From the IMG/VR virus record IMGVR_UViG_3300003323_000626, positions 1-62,608 of that record: a stretch of 62,608 bases of DNA; one strand, written 5' to 3'. Positions 32,708 through 39,337 of this stretch are shown here, one piece after another. Made by a program: the position numbers and the translations under genes. The first letter of the stretch is position 1, and the number at the start of each line of letters is the position of its first letter. The DNA is from a virus. The notes beneath the pieces were generated by a model. It was not told the origin of the DNA and did not search any database. It saw nothing but the letters and a program-made list of their open reading frames with translations.

Positions 32708-32919
32708 CGGGCGTTCGGGTTGAGGTGGGCCGGCAGCTGCGGTGACGGGTGTGTGATGTAGTAATCCACGAGGAATGAGAGCGCGGCGTTGAGGGTGCGC
32801 CGACTGGTGCATCCGTTGAGAGCGCGAGCGGCCCCTTTGAGGGCTTTGATGTCGCGGTCCATGGCGCGGGATTTGCGGGTGCGCTTGCCGGGCTTGGCGG
32901 GGTGGAGGTTGAAATTCAT
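32704..32919 (-). CDS. small basic hypothetical protein
   Basis: 71 residues: MNFNLHPAKPGKRTRKSRAM, then DIKALKGAARALNGCTSRRT and LNAALSFLVDYYITHP. A helical-basic protein, possibly DNA-binding by charge. Coupled to both neighbours by four-base overlaps. Confidence 0.5.
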   Translation of the reverse strand: MNFNLHPAKPGKRTRKSRAMDRDIKALKGAARALNGCTSRRTLNAALSFLVDYYITHPSPQLPAHLNPNAR

Positions 32920-33104
32920 TTCCCATCCTCCGAGAGCATGGAGAGCGGGCCTAATAGCATGAACGAAACAACCCCTAGCAGGGCCGCCGAAATGTTCACG
33001 TAATCAGGCGAAGGATTTCCTGTGAGGATAATCCGAATGGGGACAAACAGGGCGAGCGCCCCGGTGATGCTTCCGACGATGCGAATGATGGCGGATGTCT
33101 TCAT
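32916..33104 (-). CDS. small two-helix membrane protein
   Basis: 62 residues from ATG 33104: helices at about 4-25 (SAIIRIVGSITGALALFVPI) and 38-55 (ISAALLGVVSFMLLGPLSML). Short loops, acidic tail. It may be a holin-like or inner-membrane host-exclusion protein. Confidence 0.5.
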   Translation of the reverse strand: MKTSAIIRIVGSITGALALFVPIRIILTGNPSPDYVNISAALLGVVSFMLLGPLSMLSEDGK

Positions 33105-33135
33105 GTCAGTTCGTTGCTGGGCTGGGGGTGGCGGG

Positions 33136-33354
33136 TTAAGCACGCACGTTGGAGCCGAAAGGGACTGTCGCGTTGAAAACGGCGGATTCCCCCGAGGCGT
33201 ACCAGTCGGGATATTTCTTGAACATGCGGTTGCAGAATTTCATCTCCGCCGGAGAGACGCGCCCTCCCTTCTTGGAACACTTGCGGATTTCCATGCAACG
33301 GGCGGCATCTTCGGGCGTGGGCGTCCCCTTGCGGGTCGGTTCTGGGTGGGTCAT
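33136..33354 (-). CDS. small hypothetical protein
   Basis: 72 residues from ATG 33354: EDAARCMEIRKCSKKGGRVS, PAEMKFCNRMFKKYPDWYAS, then a strand GESAVFNATVPFGS. Three Cys. No family is recognised. It ends 31 bases before the membrane protein start. Confidence 0.5.
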   Translation of the reverse strand: MTHPEPTRKGTPTPEDAARCMEIRKCSKKGGRVSPAEMKFCNRMFKKYPDWYASGESAVFNATVPFGSNVRA

Positions 33355-33358
33355 GATT

Positions 33359-33565
33359 TTAAAAACGAAAAAGAATCCATGTGTAAGTGGTGACTGTGGC
33401 TGATCCAGCGCGGCGTTCCGTGTAATAAACCTTGAACACCGAGAGACTGTGGCGATCCAGTTCAATCACGCGCAGCGTTCTTCCGTTTGTCATCGGCCAA
33501 GGCGTGATGAAAACGCCGAATAAAATCAGGCATGCTAGAATCAGGAGAAGGCATTTCATATTCAT
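33359..33565 (-). CDS. small membrane or secreted protein
   Basis: 68 residues: signal- or membrane-type N terminus MNMKCLLLILACLILFGVFI, then a beta-rich part (RTLRVIELDRHSLSVFKVYY, TVTTYTWILFRF). It lies 23 bases after the CTTGACGG element at 33579. Probably a membrane-anchored small protein, no family. Confidence 0.5.
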   Translation of the reverse strand: MNMKCLLLILACLILFGVFITPWPMTNGRTLRVIELDRHSLSVFKVYYTERRAGSATVTTYTWILFRF

Positions 33566-33578
33566 CTGCGGCCATTTT

Positions 33579-33593
33579 TGCCGTCAAGCGGCA
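33579..33593 (-). promoter_or_regulatory. CTTGACGG palindromic element (minus strand)
   Basis: The 15 bases read TGCCGTCAAGCGGCA on the plus strand, that is TGCCGCTTGACGGCA on the minus strand: perfect 5-base arms TGCCG and CGGCA around CTTGA. The core is the same as copy 1 but the arms changed together, which suggests that pairing, not just sequence, matters. It overlaps the stop of the gene upstream. Confidence 0.5.
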
Positions 33594-33835
33594 GGGTGTG
33601 GCAAGCGTGAAGTTTGGTTCAGTTTTGTAACAGCTTCTCTGCCCTCCGCCGAGCCACGCGCAGCCAGTAGCGGCGGTGACGGGATCGGATGGAGCGAAGG
33701 CCGCGCAGCATTGCGACATGCCTGCAAAAGCTTCGGGTCCTTGGTGATCTCGGCTGCGAATCGCAGGCCCAATGGCGTAAGGATCGGCCCACGTTCAACA
33801 GCGGCCATTTCTCGGCGAAGGTCACGGAGGGTCAT
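33584..33835 (-). CDS. small hypothetical protein
   Basis: 83 residues: LRREMAAVERGPILTPLGLR, FAAEITKDPKLLQACRNAAR, then Pro/Ala/Gly-rich end. The first part looks helical and basic. Its stop lies within the element at 33579-33593. Coupled to the next upstream gene by four bases. No family is recognised. Confidence 0.45.
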   Translation of the reverse strand: MTLRDLRREMAAVERGPILTPLGLRFAAEITKDPKLLQACRNAARPSLHPIPSPPLLAARGSAEGREAVTKLNQTSRLPHPAA

Positions 33836-34212
33836 GGGGCTGCCTCCGGCTGTACGATAAGCCCGGGATCATACGGCGTCGGCCCCGGTATCGGGTAGCC
33901 GGCGATTCTCCAGATACCTAGGTAGGATTCCGGCCCCATCAGGCCGTCGTCCTGCCTGCGACAGTTTATGCCGCGCGTGACCCAGCCGCGACCCCACCGG
34001 CAGACCGCTACATGCGTCAGAATCCTGTTTCTGCGCGCATCAAAGCGCAGCACGCGGTCGCCTGGTTTCAATTCCGAATAGGACTTCGCTTCCGGAATCA
34101 GAACCTCGCCACCCTTCAGCTCCGGCCACATGCTGCCAGTGTAACCGGCGGACATGGTTGGGGGCAGAGCAGCGAGCCTCGCAACCAAGAGCAGAAAGAA
34201 TAGTGTCTTCAT
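33832..34212 (-). CDS. exported S26 signal-peptidase-like protein
   Basis: 126 residues. N terminus MKTLFFLLLVARLAALPPT is a signal peptide. The next part reads TGSMWPELKGGEVLIPEAKS, then YSELKPGDRVLRFDARRNRI, then LTHVAVCRW..GWVTRGINC: the G-S-M-x-P box, the GD-strand and the H-x-V strand of S24/S26 serine proteases, with a downstream basic segment where the catalytic Lys would lie (TRGINCRRQD). A secreted small protein of this type may be a processing enzyme or a pseudo-enzyme acting in the periplasm. The exact Lys is uncertain. Confidence 0.6.
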   Translation of the reverse strand: MKTLFFLLLVARLAALPPTMSAGYTGSMWPELKGGEVLIPEAKSYSELKPGDRVLRFDARRNRILTHVAVCRWGRGWVTRGINCRRQDDGLMGPESYLGIWRIAGYPIPGPTPYDPGLIVQPEAAP

Positions 34213-34263
34213 TTGAAAGTGGGGACAAAACCCGGCCCTCCGAAGAGAGCCGGGCCGGCATTG

Positions 34264-34437
34264 CTACCGATTGATGAGCGCCCAGATTAGGGCGGTTCCA
34301 ATCAGCCCGAGGACGATGCCGATTAGCAGAAGCGAGCGCTTCCGATAACCGCCAGCCCGTTGCTCGGCCTGATGCAGCCTATGGCCTTCTTTCGTCAGCC
34401 ATTCCTTTTCTGGTATCTCATCTTTTTTGTGGTCCAT
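34264..34437 (-). CDS. 57-residue single-pass membrane protein
   Basis: ATG 34437 to TAG 34264. A basic cytoplasmic part (MDHKKDEIPEKEWLTKEGHR) is followed by one membrane helix (LLLIGIVLGLIGTALIWALI) and a two-residue end. A charged N-domain plus C-terminal helix (tail-anchored) fits a small membrane effector. Unknown function. Confidence 0.55.
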   Translation of the reverse strand: MDHKKDEIPEKEWLTKEGHRLHQAEQRAGGYRKRSLLLIGIVLGLIGTALIWALINR

Positions 34438-34466
34438 GTACCTTGTGCCCTTTCGGGCGTTTCTCC

Positions 34467-34504
34467 CCGCTTGGTCCGCCCCACGTTAGAGCGGGCGGCG
34501 GGGA
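34467..34504 (-). terminator. nested GC hairpin, possible terminator
   Basis: CCCCGC at about 34467-34472 pairs with GCGGGG at about 34499-34504, and inside it CCGCCC pairs with GGGCGG. The stem sits in the 70-base gap between two minus-strand genes. A short A/T flank (TTTCTCCCC and GGGGAAAT) resembles a bidirectional terminator, but no long U-tract is visible. Position and pairing are the evidence; direction is uncertain. Confidence 0.35.
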
Positions 34505-34509
34505 AATGG

Positions 34510-34704
34510 TTAGCGCGGCGCGTATCCTTTTTCAGCCAGAGCGCGAGCAACAGCATTGGTCGCCGCGATCATCTGATATGGCTCCTCCTTGTTGGCAGGA
34601 TCGCTCAGGCGCTCGCATTGGAAATAGGTGATGCGCTTGCAGAGCTGAGCCAGCGCCCAGGCGTGATTCTCGGGCAGTTCAACAGTAATGGTGATGGTTT
34701 TCAT
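34510..34704 (-). CDS. small hypothetical protein
   Basis: 64 residues from ATG 34704: MKTITITVELPENHAWALAQ, LCKRITYFQCERLSDPANKE, then MIAATNAVARALAEKGYAPR. Starts with a beta strand, then a long helix. Coupled by a four-base overlap. No family is recognised. Confidence 0.5.
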   Translation of the reverse strand: MKTITITVELPENHAWALAQLCKRITYFQCERLSDPANKEEPYQMIAATNAVARALAEKGYAPR

Positions 34705-34847
34705 AGTTTGAAGACCAACCTTGATCCCATGCGCCGGGTGAGAGTTGCGCCGACCGACCGAAGCCATAGCGCCGCAGCCATGTTCGACTTAAACCGGGCA
34801 AACGGCTCGCCGGCCGTGTAGAGGACGGAATTGATAACGATAATCAT
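34701..34847 (-). CDS. 48-residue hypothetical protein
   Basis: ATG 34847 to the stop at 34701: MIIVINSVLYTAGEPFARFK, SNMAAALWLRSVGATLTRRM. Coupled by four bases on both sides. No family is recognised. Confidence 0.45.
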   Translation of the reverse strand: MIIVINSVLYTAGEPFARFKSNMAAALWLRSVGATLTRRMGSRLVFKL

Positions 34848-35056
34848 TGGACGATCTCTCCCGTCGACCTGATTTCCAGAATGCGCTGCCAGGCGGCGAC
34901 CAAAGCCCAATACTCCCTGCATTGCGCGTCGCCATAGTAATGCGATCCCTCGCCGCGCATGAGGACGGAGCCGACGTAGGTCATTACAGCAAGCCCGAAC
35001 TCGCCGCGGATGCAGCGTTGAATGAGGGCGCGTTTGTGGATGGAGAAATGTTTCAT
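34844..35056 (-). CDS. small hypothetical protein
   Basis: 70 residues: MKHFSIHKRALIQRCIRGEF, VMTYVGSVLMRGEGSHYYGD, AQCREYWALVAAWQRILEIR. Helical, basic at the N end. No family is recognised. Confidence 0.45.
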   Translation of the reverse strand: MKHFSIHKRALIQRCIRGEFGLAVMTYVGSVLMRGEGSHYYGDAQCREYWALVAAWQRILEIRSTGEIVQ

Positions 35057-35059
35057 GGG

Positions 35060-35620
35060 TTATTTTTGGAGGACGGCGCGGGCGAGTTGTTTGACGGCAT
35101 CGCAGGCGCTGGGGGTGAAGCAGTCCAGCGCGGCGGCGGCTTTAGCCAACGCTTCGAGCCGTTGAATCCTCTCTTGGTCGGCCTCGTGGGCGTTGCAGGC
35201 GGCGACGATGAAGGCGGCGTTGGCCTTGAATTCGGCGTAGTCCGTGACGTTGGGGTAACCGCAATCGCGTGAGCGGTAAACCACCTCCGCGATGATTCGA
35301 TCATCCTTTGCCACATACAACGATGCGGCGATAAATTCGGGCGTGTCCTCACCGGTGACGGAGAACGGTTCGCCATCATAGGCGCGGTGCAGATTCCAAG
35401 GCGTCGGCGTGTGCGCAGCTTTTCCGGCAGCAATCTCGCGCTCAACCGCATCAAGCTCGTCCCGCAGCCGCGCCACTTCGGAACTGTCAACAGGGGATTC
35501 GTTTTCGGCGAGGTGAATCAGGCCGATAAGGACGCGCCGGGAAGCTTCCGGCGTGGATTCGGCTACCGTGCTCTTGTGGGCACCGGCGGCGGGCGGGGTG
35601 GAATTGGATGAAGTGCTCAT
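35060..35620 (-). CDS. hypothetical protein with the phage NAAFIVAACNA motif
   Basis: 186 residues from ATG 35620. The first 40 are Ser/Thr-rich, the next a coiled coil (SSEVARLRDELDAVEREIAA), then a strand-helix domain containing PWNLHRAYDGEPFSVTGEDT, IIAEVVYRSRDCGYPNVTDY and KANAAFIVAACNAHEADQER. The ANAAFIV.ACNAH segment is often seen in phage accessory proteins (Ea22-like style) of unknown role. Confidence 0.6.
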   Translation of the reverse strand: MSTSSNSTPPAAGAHKSTVAESTPEASRRVLIGLIHLAENESPVDSSEVARLRDELDAVEREIAAGKAAHTPTPWNLHRAYDGEPFSVTGEDTPEFIAASLYVAKDDRIIAEVVYRSRDCGYPNVTDYAEFKANAAFIVAACNAHEADQERIQRLEALAKAAAALDCFTPSACDAVKQLARAVLQK

Positions 35621-35624
35621 AGGA

Positions 35625-35864
35625 TCAAACAGGATAGCGTTTTTGCAGTTCCTCCGGGCTGAGTTTGCCCAGGTCATTCTCCGGATGGTCGATCCGCGTG
35701 GAATAGGCCACAGTGCGGTAGCCGACCAAGTCAGCATACCGCGCGCGCATCGGCGCTTCGTCATTCACATGGAACGGATAAGCGTCGGCAAGCAGCACGG
35801 CATGCGACCAGTCGGAACGGCTCGCGAGATAGCGGCCGGATTTGATGTGTTGGAAGGTGATCAT
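35625..35864 (-). CDS. small hypothetical protein
   Basis: 79 residues: beta and helix mix (MITFQHIKSGRYLASRSDWS, HAVLLADAYPFHVND, YADLVGYRTVAYSTRIDHPE), ending in an ENDLGKLSPEELQKRYP helix. It overlaps the next upstream gene by four. No family is recognised. Confidence 0.5.
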   Translation of the reverse strand: MITFQHIKSGRYLASRSDWSHAVLLADAYPFHVNDEAPMRARYADLVGYRTVAYSTRIDHPENDLGKLSPEELQKRYPV

Positions 35865-36067
35865 TTGAGGGGGTAGCCGACAAAGCTGATGTGATGGCGA
35901 AACCAGCGGGCGCGCTCGAAATTAGCTGGCCCATGCGATCCGGAGGACCGCCAGGCTCGCAATGCATAAGCGCAGGCCGCGCGAGCAATCGGACCGGGCT
36001 GGTGAATCAAAAGTCCGCAGGCGCGGGACTCCAGGTTGTAGCGGTAATCGATGCAGGGAGAGTTCAT
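35861..36067 (-). CDS. small hypothetical protein
   Basis: 68 residues: Cys/Ala-rich (CIDYRYNLESRACGLLIHQP, AACAYALRAWRSSGSHGPAN, FERARWFRHHISFVGYPLK). No ribosome-binding site is obvious and no gene lies right upstream, so the start is uncertain. The 71 bases up to 36139 hold no gene I can support. Confidence 0.4.
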   Translation of the reverse strand: MNSPCIDYRYNLESRACGLLIHQPGPIARAACAYALRAWRSSGSHGPANFERARWFRHHISFVGYPLK

Positions 36068-36138
36068 GGGAGAGATCGGACATATGCAGCGGACTGGGAC
36101 TCAGCCTTTCGGCGCTGCCTCCTGTCACGGAGAGGGGG

Positions 36139-36498
36139 TTAGAGATATGGAAGCGCGTCACTCCGGTCCAAACGCTCTTGCGCGCGACGGACCCGAGTGG
36201 CAGCGATAGCAACATCAAACGGCGCGGCATCCCCACACTCGCAAAGCACCTGATGGCGGTCCGTCGCCTCCACAAGTTCAGCGTTGGCATAAAGCACTTC
36301 CTGCAACCGCTCGTGAAGGTCACAGCTTTCCATGAACGCGGCAGCGCGGGCTTTGATGGCGGGCGCACGGGTCGGACTGTTGAGCGGCCGCGCCTCAGCT
36401 TGTTTAAGCAGCTCGTGCTTTTTGAAGCTGTCCTCATAGATGGCGGTGCAGAGAGCTTGAAGCTCATTCTGGGTGAATGACAGGGTGAACGTTTTCAT
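36139..36498 (-). CDS. hypothetical protein, helical
   Basis: 119 residues: MKTFTLSFTQNELQALCTAI, YEDSFKKHELLKQAEARPLN, CDLHERLQEVLYANAELVEA, then CECGDAAPFDVAIAATRVRR. A Cys pair and helices; no family. It begins in a 58-base gap after the upstream gene. Confidence 0.5.
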   Translation of the reverse strand: MKTFTLSFTQNELQALCTAIYEDSFKKHELLKQAEARPLNSPTRAPAIKARAAAFMESCDLHERLQEVLYANAELVEATDRHQVLCECGDAAPFDVAIAATRVRRAQERLDRSDALPYL

Positions 36499-36556
36499 TT
36501 GTGACAGGAGTTGTCTCGGGCGGGATTGCCTTTCGACGGGTTGTTATTGTGCGGGG

Positions 36557-36820
36557 TTAAATTCCAAAGTGTCTGAGAAGGATTTCTTCGAGTCGTCCGT
36601 ACGTATCAATGACTGTGACGTTGCGCCTGATTTCCGTCGCGCAATCGCTTATCTTCTTTGCCCGCTTGGCGGCTGCCTCGTCATATCCCCCAAGCCAATG
36701 GAGCGACCGCGCCCGGCTCAGGTTGTCGCGCCCCTGATAGGGCGACACGCGGGGCTTACCTGCTTCGAATGCGGCAAAGCCTTTTTCGGCCACGCGCAGA
36801 AGATGAGGAATGCGGTTCAT
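36557..36820 (-). CDS. small hypothetical protein
   Basis: 87 residues from ATG 36820 (overlap ATGA). NRIPHLLRVAEKGFAAFEAG, RARSLHWLGGYDEAAAKRAK, CATEIRRNVTVIDTYGRLEE. Mainly helical and basic. No family is recognised. Confidence 0.5.
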   Translation of the reverse strand: MNRIPHLLRVAEKGFAAFEAGKPRVSPYQGRDNLSRARSLHWLGGYDEAAAKRAKKISDCATEIRRNVTVIDTYGRLEEILLRHFGI

Positions 36821-37359
36821 GGCGCCCAAGAGCCGCAACCCGGCCGGAGGTCGCTGCTGCCTGCTGGATAATCCGCGCGCGGATCAGACCAATGCACGCC
36901 GTTCTCGAACCCTGTCTCGCCGTCATCCAAGCCGGCCTGAAACACTGACTCCGGGCCGTTGATGCCGGGGCCGTCGCAGCCCAACGCATGATCTTCCGTT
37001 TCATACTTGCACGAATCACACGCAGTCCCGCGCAGGTCCGCGTTGTGATAATCGAGGAAATGGCCGCCACAAAACCGACAATGCGCGCCCGCGTCGCAGC
37101 CGTCCTCAATGCATCTCCGCGCCTCCTGAGCGGCAGAGCGGCGACAAACCGGCTTAGGCGGAAACACGTCAGCCAGCTTAAAGCCGACCAAGCGAAACAC
37201 GCAGTAGTCGTTGTGGAACGTCGCTGGACCGTCCTGATACTCGGGGCCCTGCCAGCGGTCTTTGACGTACTGAGCAGCGTCAGCTAACGAGGCAAAGCGG
37301 TGAGTCGAAACCGGACCGCGGCCAAATTCCTGAGCGGTGACTTTAAGTGAAGTAGGCAT
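36817..37359 (-). CDS. Cys-rich protein (zinc-like) at the end of the small-gene block
   Basis: 180 residues from ATG 37359. CRRSAAQEARRCIEDGCDAG, AHCRFCGGHFLDYHNADLRG, TACDSCKYETEDHALGCDGP: several CxxC-type pairs fit one or two zinc sites. The first 60 residues (AQEFGRGPVSTHRFASLADA and AQYVKDRWQGPEY) are alpha-beta. It is the first gene of the minus-strand small-gene block read from the control region at 37360-37599. Confidence 0.55.
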   Translation of the reverse strand: MPTSLKVTAQEFGRGPVSTHRFASLADAAQYVKDRWQGPEYQDGPATFHNDYCVFRLVGFKLADVFPPKPVCRRSAAQEARRCIEDGCDAGAHCRFCGGHFLDYHNADLRGTACDSCKYETEDHALGCDGPGINGPESVFQAGLDDGETGFENGVHWSDPRADYPAGSSDLRPGCGSWAP

Positions 37360-37599
37360 GACTTGGGTGGGCCCGCACTCTCCCGCAGAGCGAAAGCATT
37401 TGCGAGCACAAAAACACAAGTCAGAAACTCTGTCGTTGAATATCAATATAGTTATGATTTTCTTTTACATATGCCTGTTTATTGAGATTGGCGTAGTCTT
37501 TTTGGAGTAAGCGAGCATACTCCGTTTGGGGTATGAAGGATGGAAAGGGCTGACAAAAAGAGGGACCTTTCGCGTGCGCCCTAGCGCGAACCAAAACCC
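37360..37599. promoter_or_regulatory. divergent control region with an operator and hairpin
   Basis: 240 bases without a gene, between divergent genes. AT-rich (37430-37500) then: an inverted repeat GGAGTA at 37504-37509 and TACTCC at 37518-37523 (8-base gap) with a half-copy GGGGTATG a few bases later, and a hairpin TTCGCG (37569-37574) with CGCGAA (37585-37590) directly in front of the ATG at 37600. It probably holds promoters for both directions and a regulator site. Confidence 0.5.
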
Positions 37600-38085
37600 A
37601 TGGACACAGACACGACTGCCCAAGACCTCCGAACAATTGCGCAAGTAGCAACGCTTGCTCCGGCCGCTGGTGCCGGCATCGGCAAAGTGCTAGCCGAAGT
37701 TTTGACCGCAGACTCCGAACTGCTGCCACTCATGGTTGCCGCGGCCAAGGACGGCCTGAAGGCCAATCGCTCGTTTTGGGTGAAGGATTCTCCGGGTGGT
37801 GGCGGACACCTCGAAACGGAGCCAGACATGCGCATCCGCACGCAAACTCTGTTTCAGTTGCTCGCCCACATGGAAGGCGAACCCGTCAAGCGGATCATTC
37901 ACCAGCACATCGGGCCGCAAGGCGGTGTCGATCTTGGCGCGGTCCTGGCAGAATCGCCTGAGCTGCGGGAGGCAATGGCGAAGGAGCTGCAAAAGGCGAA
38001 TTGGAAGACCTCTGGCCAGCAAGCGCACAAGCGGCCTAAGAAAGTCGAGCCGGCGCCGAAGGATGGGCCGGCGGATGCGTTTTAG
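37600..38085 (+). CDS. unknown protein isolated between control region and origin-like region
   Basis: 161 residues, plus strand, flanked by noncoding DNA on both sides. Helical N terminus (AQDLRTIAQVATLAPAAGAG, IGKVLAEVLTADSELLPLMV), a middle with PDMRIRTQTLFQLLAHMEGE and VKRIIHQHIGPQGGVDLGAV, and a Lys/Pro basic tail (KRPKKVEPAPKDGP). It could bind DNA (origin or packaging, for example a small-terminase-like or initiator role) but I see no conclusive motif. No Shine-Dalgarno site precedes the ATG. Confidence 0.55.
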   Translation: MDTDTTAQDLRTIAQVATLAPAAGAGIGKVLAEVLTADSELLPLMVAAAKDGLKANRSFWVKDSPGGGGHLETEPDMRIRTQTLFQLLAHMEGEPVKRIIHQHIGPQGGVDLGAVLAESPELREAMAKELQKANWKTSGQQAHKRPKKVEPAPKDGPADAF

Positions 38086-38127
38086 CCTGTTCACTGACGC
38101 TATCCCGTTCGTCCCTGTTCACTGACG
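38086..38127 (+). repeat. two direct repeats CCTGTTCACTGACG
   Basis: The 14-base sequence occurs at 38086-38099 and 38114-38127, with the first copy beginning inside the end of the preceding gene's downstream flank. The core TGTTCACTGA occurs a third time at 38721-38730, just before the recombinase. Copies are 28 bases apart, consistent with protein binding on one helix face. Confidence 0.6.
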
Positions 38128-38288
38128 GGCGTTAGTGGACTGATTTCTACGGCCCTAGAAGCCCCGAAGTGGGGTTTGGTGGCTGTCATGACACGCGCAG
38201 CGGGTGGATCGCCACGCCTAGGGCATGCAGCGTGGCAGCATTGCGGCGCTGCGCGCGTTGCGTGGTGCTCGTTAGCGGGCTGCGTTTA

Positions 38289-38470
38289 AAATTCCGACCA
38301 CCCCCTATGCCCGCTTCCCCAGCGGGCTACGGGCCGGCGGGGCGCAGCGCGTTGGGCTCTCTTCCCTCGTCATCCATCTCGCGGATGACATCGGTCCCGC
38401 CGAGGTCATCTCAAATTCCGACCACCCCCTATCCGCTTCTTTTGGGTCCCGTTATCGGAATTCCGACCAC
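38289..38470 (+). repeat. iteron-like repeats ATTCCGACCAC
   Basis: AAATTCCGACCACCCCCTAT is found identically at 38289-38308 and 38413-38432; AATTCCGACCAC again at 38459-38470. The first two copies are 124 bases apart. They lie in a GC-rich noncoding region with no gene on either strand and resemble replication-initiator iterons or recombinase sites. Confidence 0.55.
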
Positions 38471-38513
38471 GGGGCATGCGATTGAAATTTCCCATTGTTC
38501 ATCGTTCACCATA

Positions 38514-38615
38514 CCCTGCGCTAACCTCGGTATCCGCGCTAACCCCGTTTTTCTCCCCTGCGGGACAACCCCGTAGTTTTAACTAGGGGTTTCCGCAGGG
38601 GGGGTTAGCGCAGGG
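38514..38615. repeat. 102-base nested inverted repeat (possible origin or structured RNA)
   Basis: The outer arms CCCTGCGCTAACC (38514-38526) and GGTTAGCGCAGGG (38603-38615) are perfectly complementary, 13 pairs. Inside, CCCCTGCGG (38555-38563) pairs with CCGCAGGGG (38593-38601), and AACCCC (38567-38572) with GGGGTT (38586-38591), closing a TAGTT..AACTA loop. GCGCTAACC is also repeated in direct orientation at 38518 and 38537. A structure with three stacked stems fits an origin, a recombination site or a large hairpin terminator. Confidence 0.6.
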
Positions 38616-38684
38616 TGCAGAAATTGAATTTCCGCATGGTTTCCGCAGCCTTTGTGCATGGCAAATAAGCGGTATGATAAACGT

Positions 38685-38740
38685 GTTCATAATTCAATGT
38701 TGACTGAATGTTCAATATACTGTTCACTGATTTTATGAAC
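38685..38740 (+). promoter_or_regulatory. control region of the serine recombinase, possible res-like site
   Basis: GTTCATAA (38685-38692) and TTATGAAC (38733-38740) are inverted copies that bracket the start codon. Between them ATTCA (38693) and TGAAT (38705) flank ATGTTGAC with a TTGACT, and TGTTCACTGA occurs at 38721. This density of symmetric sites directly before the recombinase gene is what small serine recombinases use for autoregulation and for their recombination site. Confidence 0.5.
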
Positions 38741-39337
38741 ACCATTATATACACGCGAGTGTCCACCGAAGATCAAACCGTAGAACCGCAGTTGCTTGAA
38801 GCCCGTGAATTCTGTCAGCGCATGAAGTGGTCGGTGGAGTCTGAGTATTCCGACGTCATCTCCGGCGCCCGTGCGGAGCGACCAGGATTGGACGCCATGG
38901 TGGATCGCTGCTCGCTCGGTGGCGTGGATGCGGTTGTCTGCGTGAAGCTCGACCGGCTGGGGCGCTCAGTGCTCAATGTGGTCGGGCTGATCGAGCGGCT
39001 TGAGAAAATGGGTGTCGCCGTCGTCTGCTGCTCCCAAGGCATAGACACGCGGGCGGACAATCCATGCGGTAGAATGCAGTATCAGATCATCGCCGCGGTG
39101 GCTGAGTTTGAGCGCAACCTGATTCGAGAGAGGACGCGGGCTGGGCTCAGGTTTGCTAAGTCAAAGGGAGTCACGCTGGGTCGGCCGTCTCGGAAACTAT
39201 TGCCGGAGGCGGAGCGGGCCGCGGTCGTCGCGACATGGATCATGGACGGTAAGCCGGGCGGGGTGCGCGAACTCGCGCGCAGACTCGGCGGATGCTCGCC
39301 TACGACCGCTTGGAAACTGGCCTCTCAGTCTGGCTAA
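38735..39337 (+). CDS. small serine recombinase (resolvase/invertase family)
   Basis: 200 residues from ATG 38735. The catalytic domain begins IIYTRVSTEDQ (nucleophile Ser10), then DVISGARAERPGLDAMVDR, VVCVKLDRLGRSVLNVVGLI, and MQYQIIAAVAEFERNLIRER, with GRPSRK and a C-terminal helix-turn-helix-like end (GGVRELARRLGGCSPTTAWK) that binds DNA. Size is that of resolvases or invertases, not large integrases. Role: resolving genome multimers, switching a DNA segment, or site-specific integration. The 56 upstream bases hold inverted repeats. No att site was found. Confidence 0.85.
   Translation: MNTIIYTRVSTEDQTVEPQLLEAREFCQRMKWSVESEYSDVISGARAERPGLDAMVDRCSLGGVDAVVCVKLDRLGRSVLNVVGLIERLEKMGVAVVCCSQGIDTRADNPCGRMQYQIIAAVAEFERNLIRERTRAGLRFAKSKGVTLGRPSRKLLPEAERAAVVATWIMDGKPGGVRELARRLGGCSPTTAWKLASQSG

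Noticed and set aside
38086-38734. CRISPR array
   Set aside because: The repeats are short, few and unevenly spaced, with no spacer-like regularity or cas genes.
38735-39337. Temperate integrase with an attachment site
   Set aside because: The protein is resolvase/invertase-sized; no tRNA-adjacent core repeat or large serine or tyrosine integrase was found.
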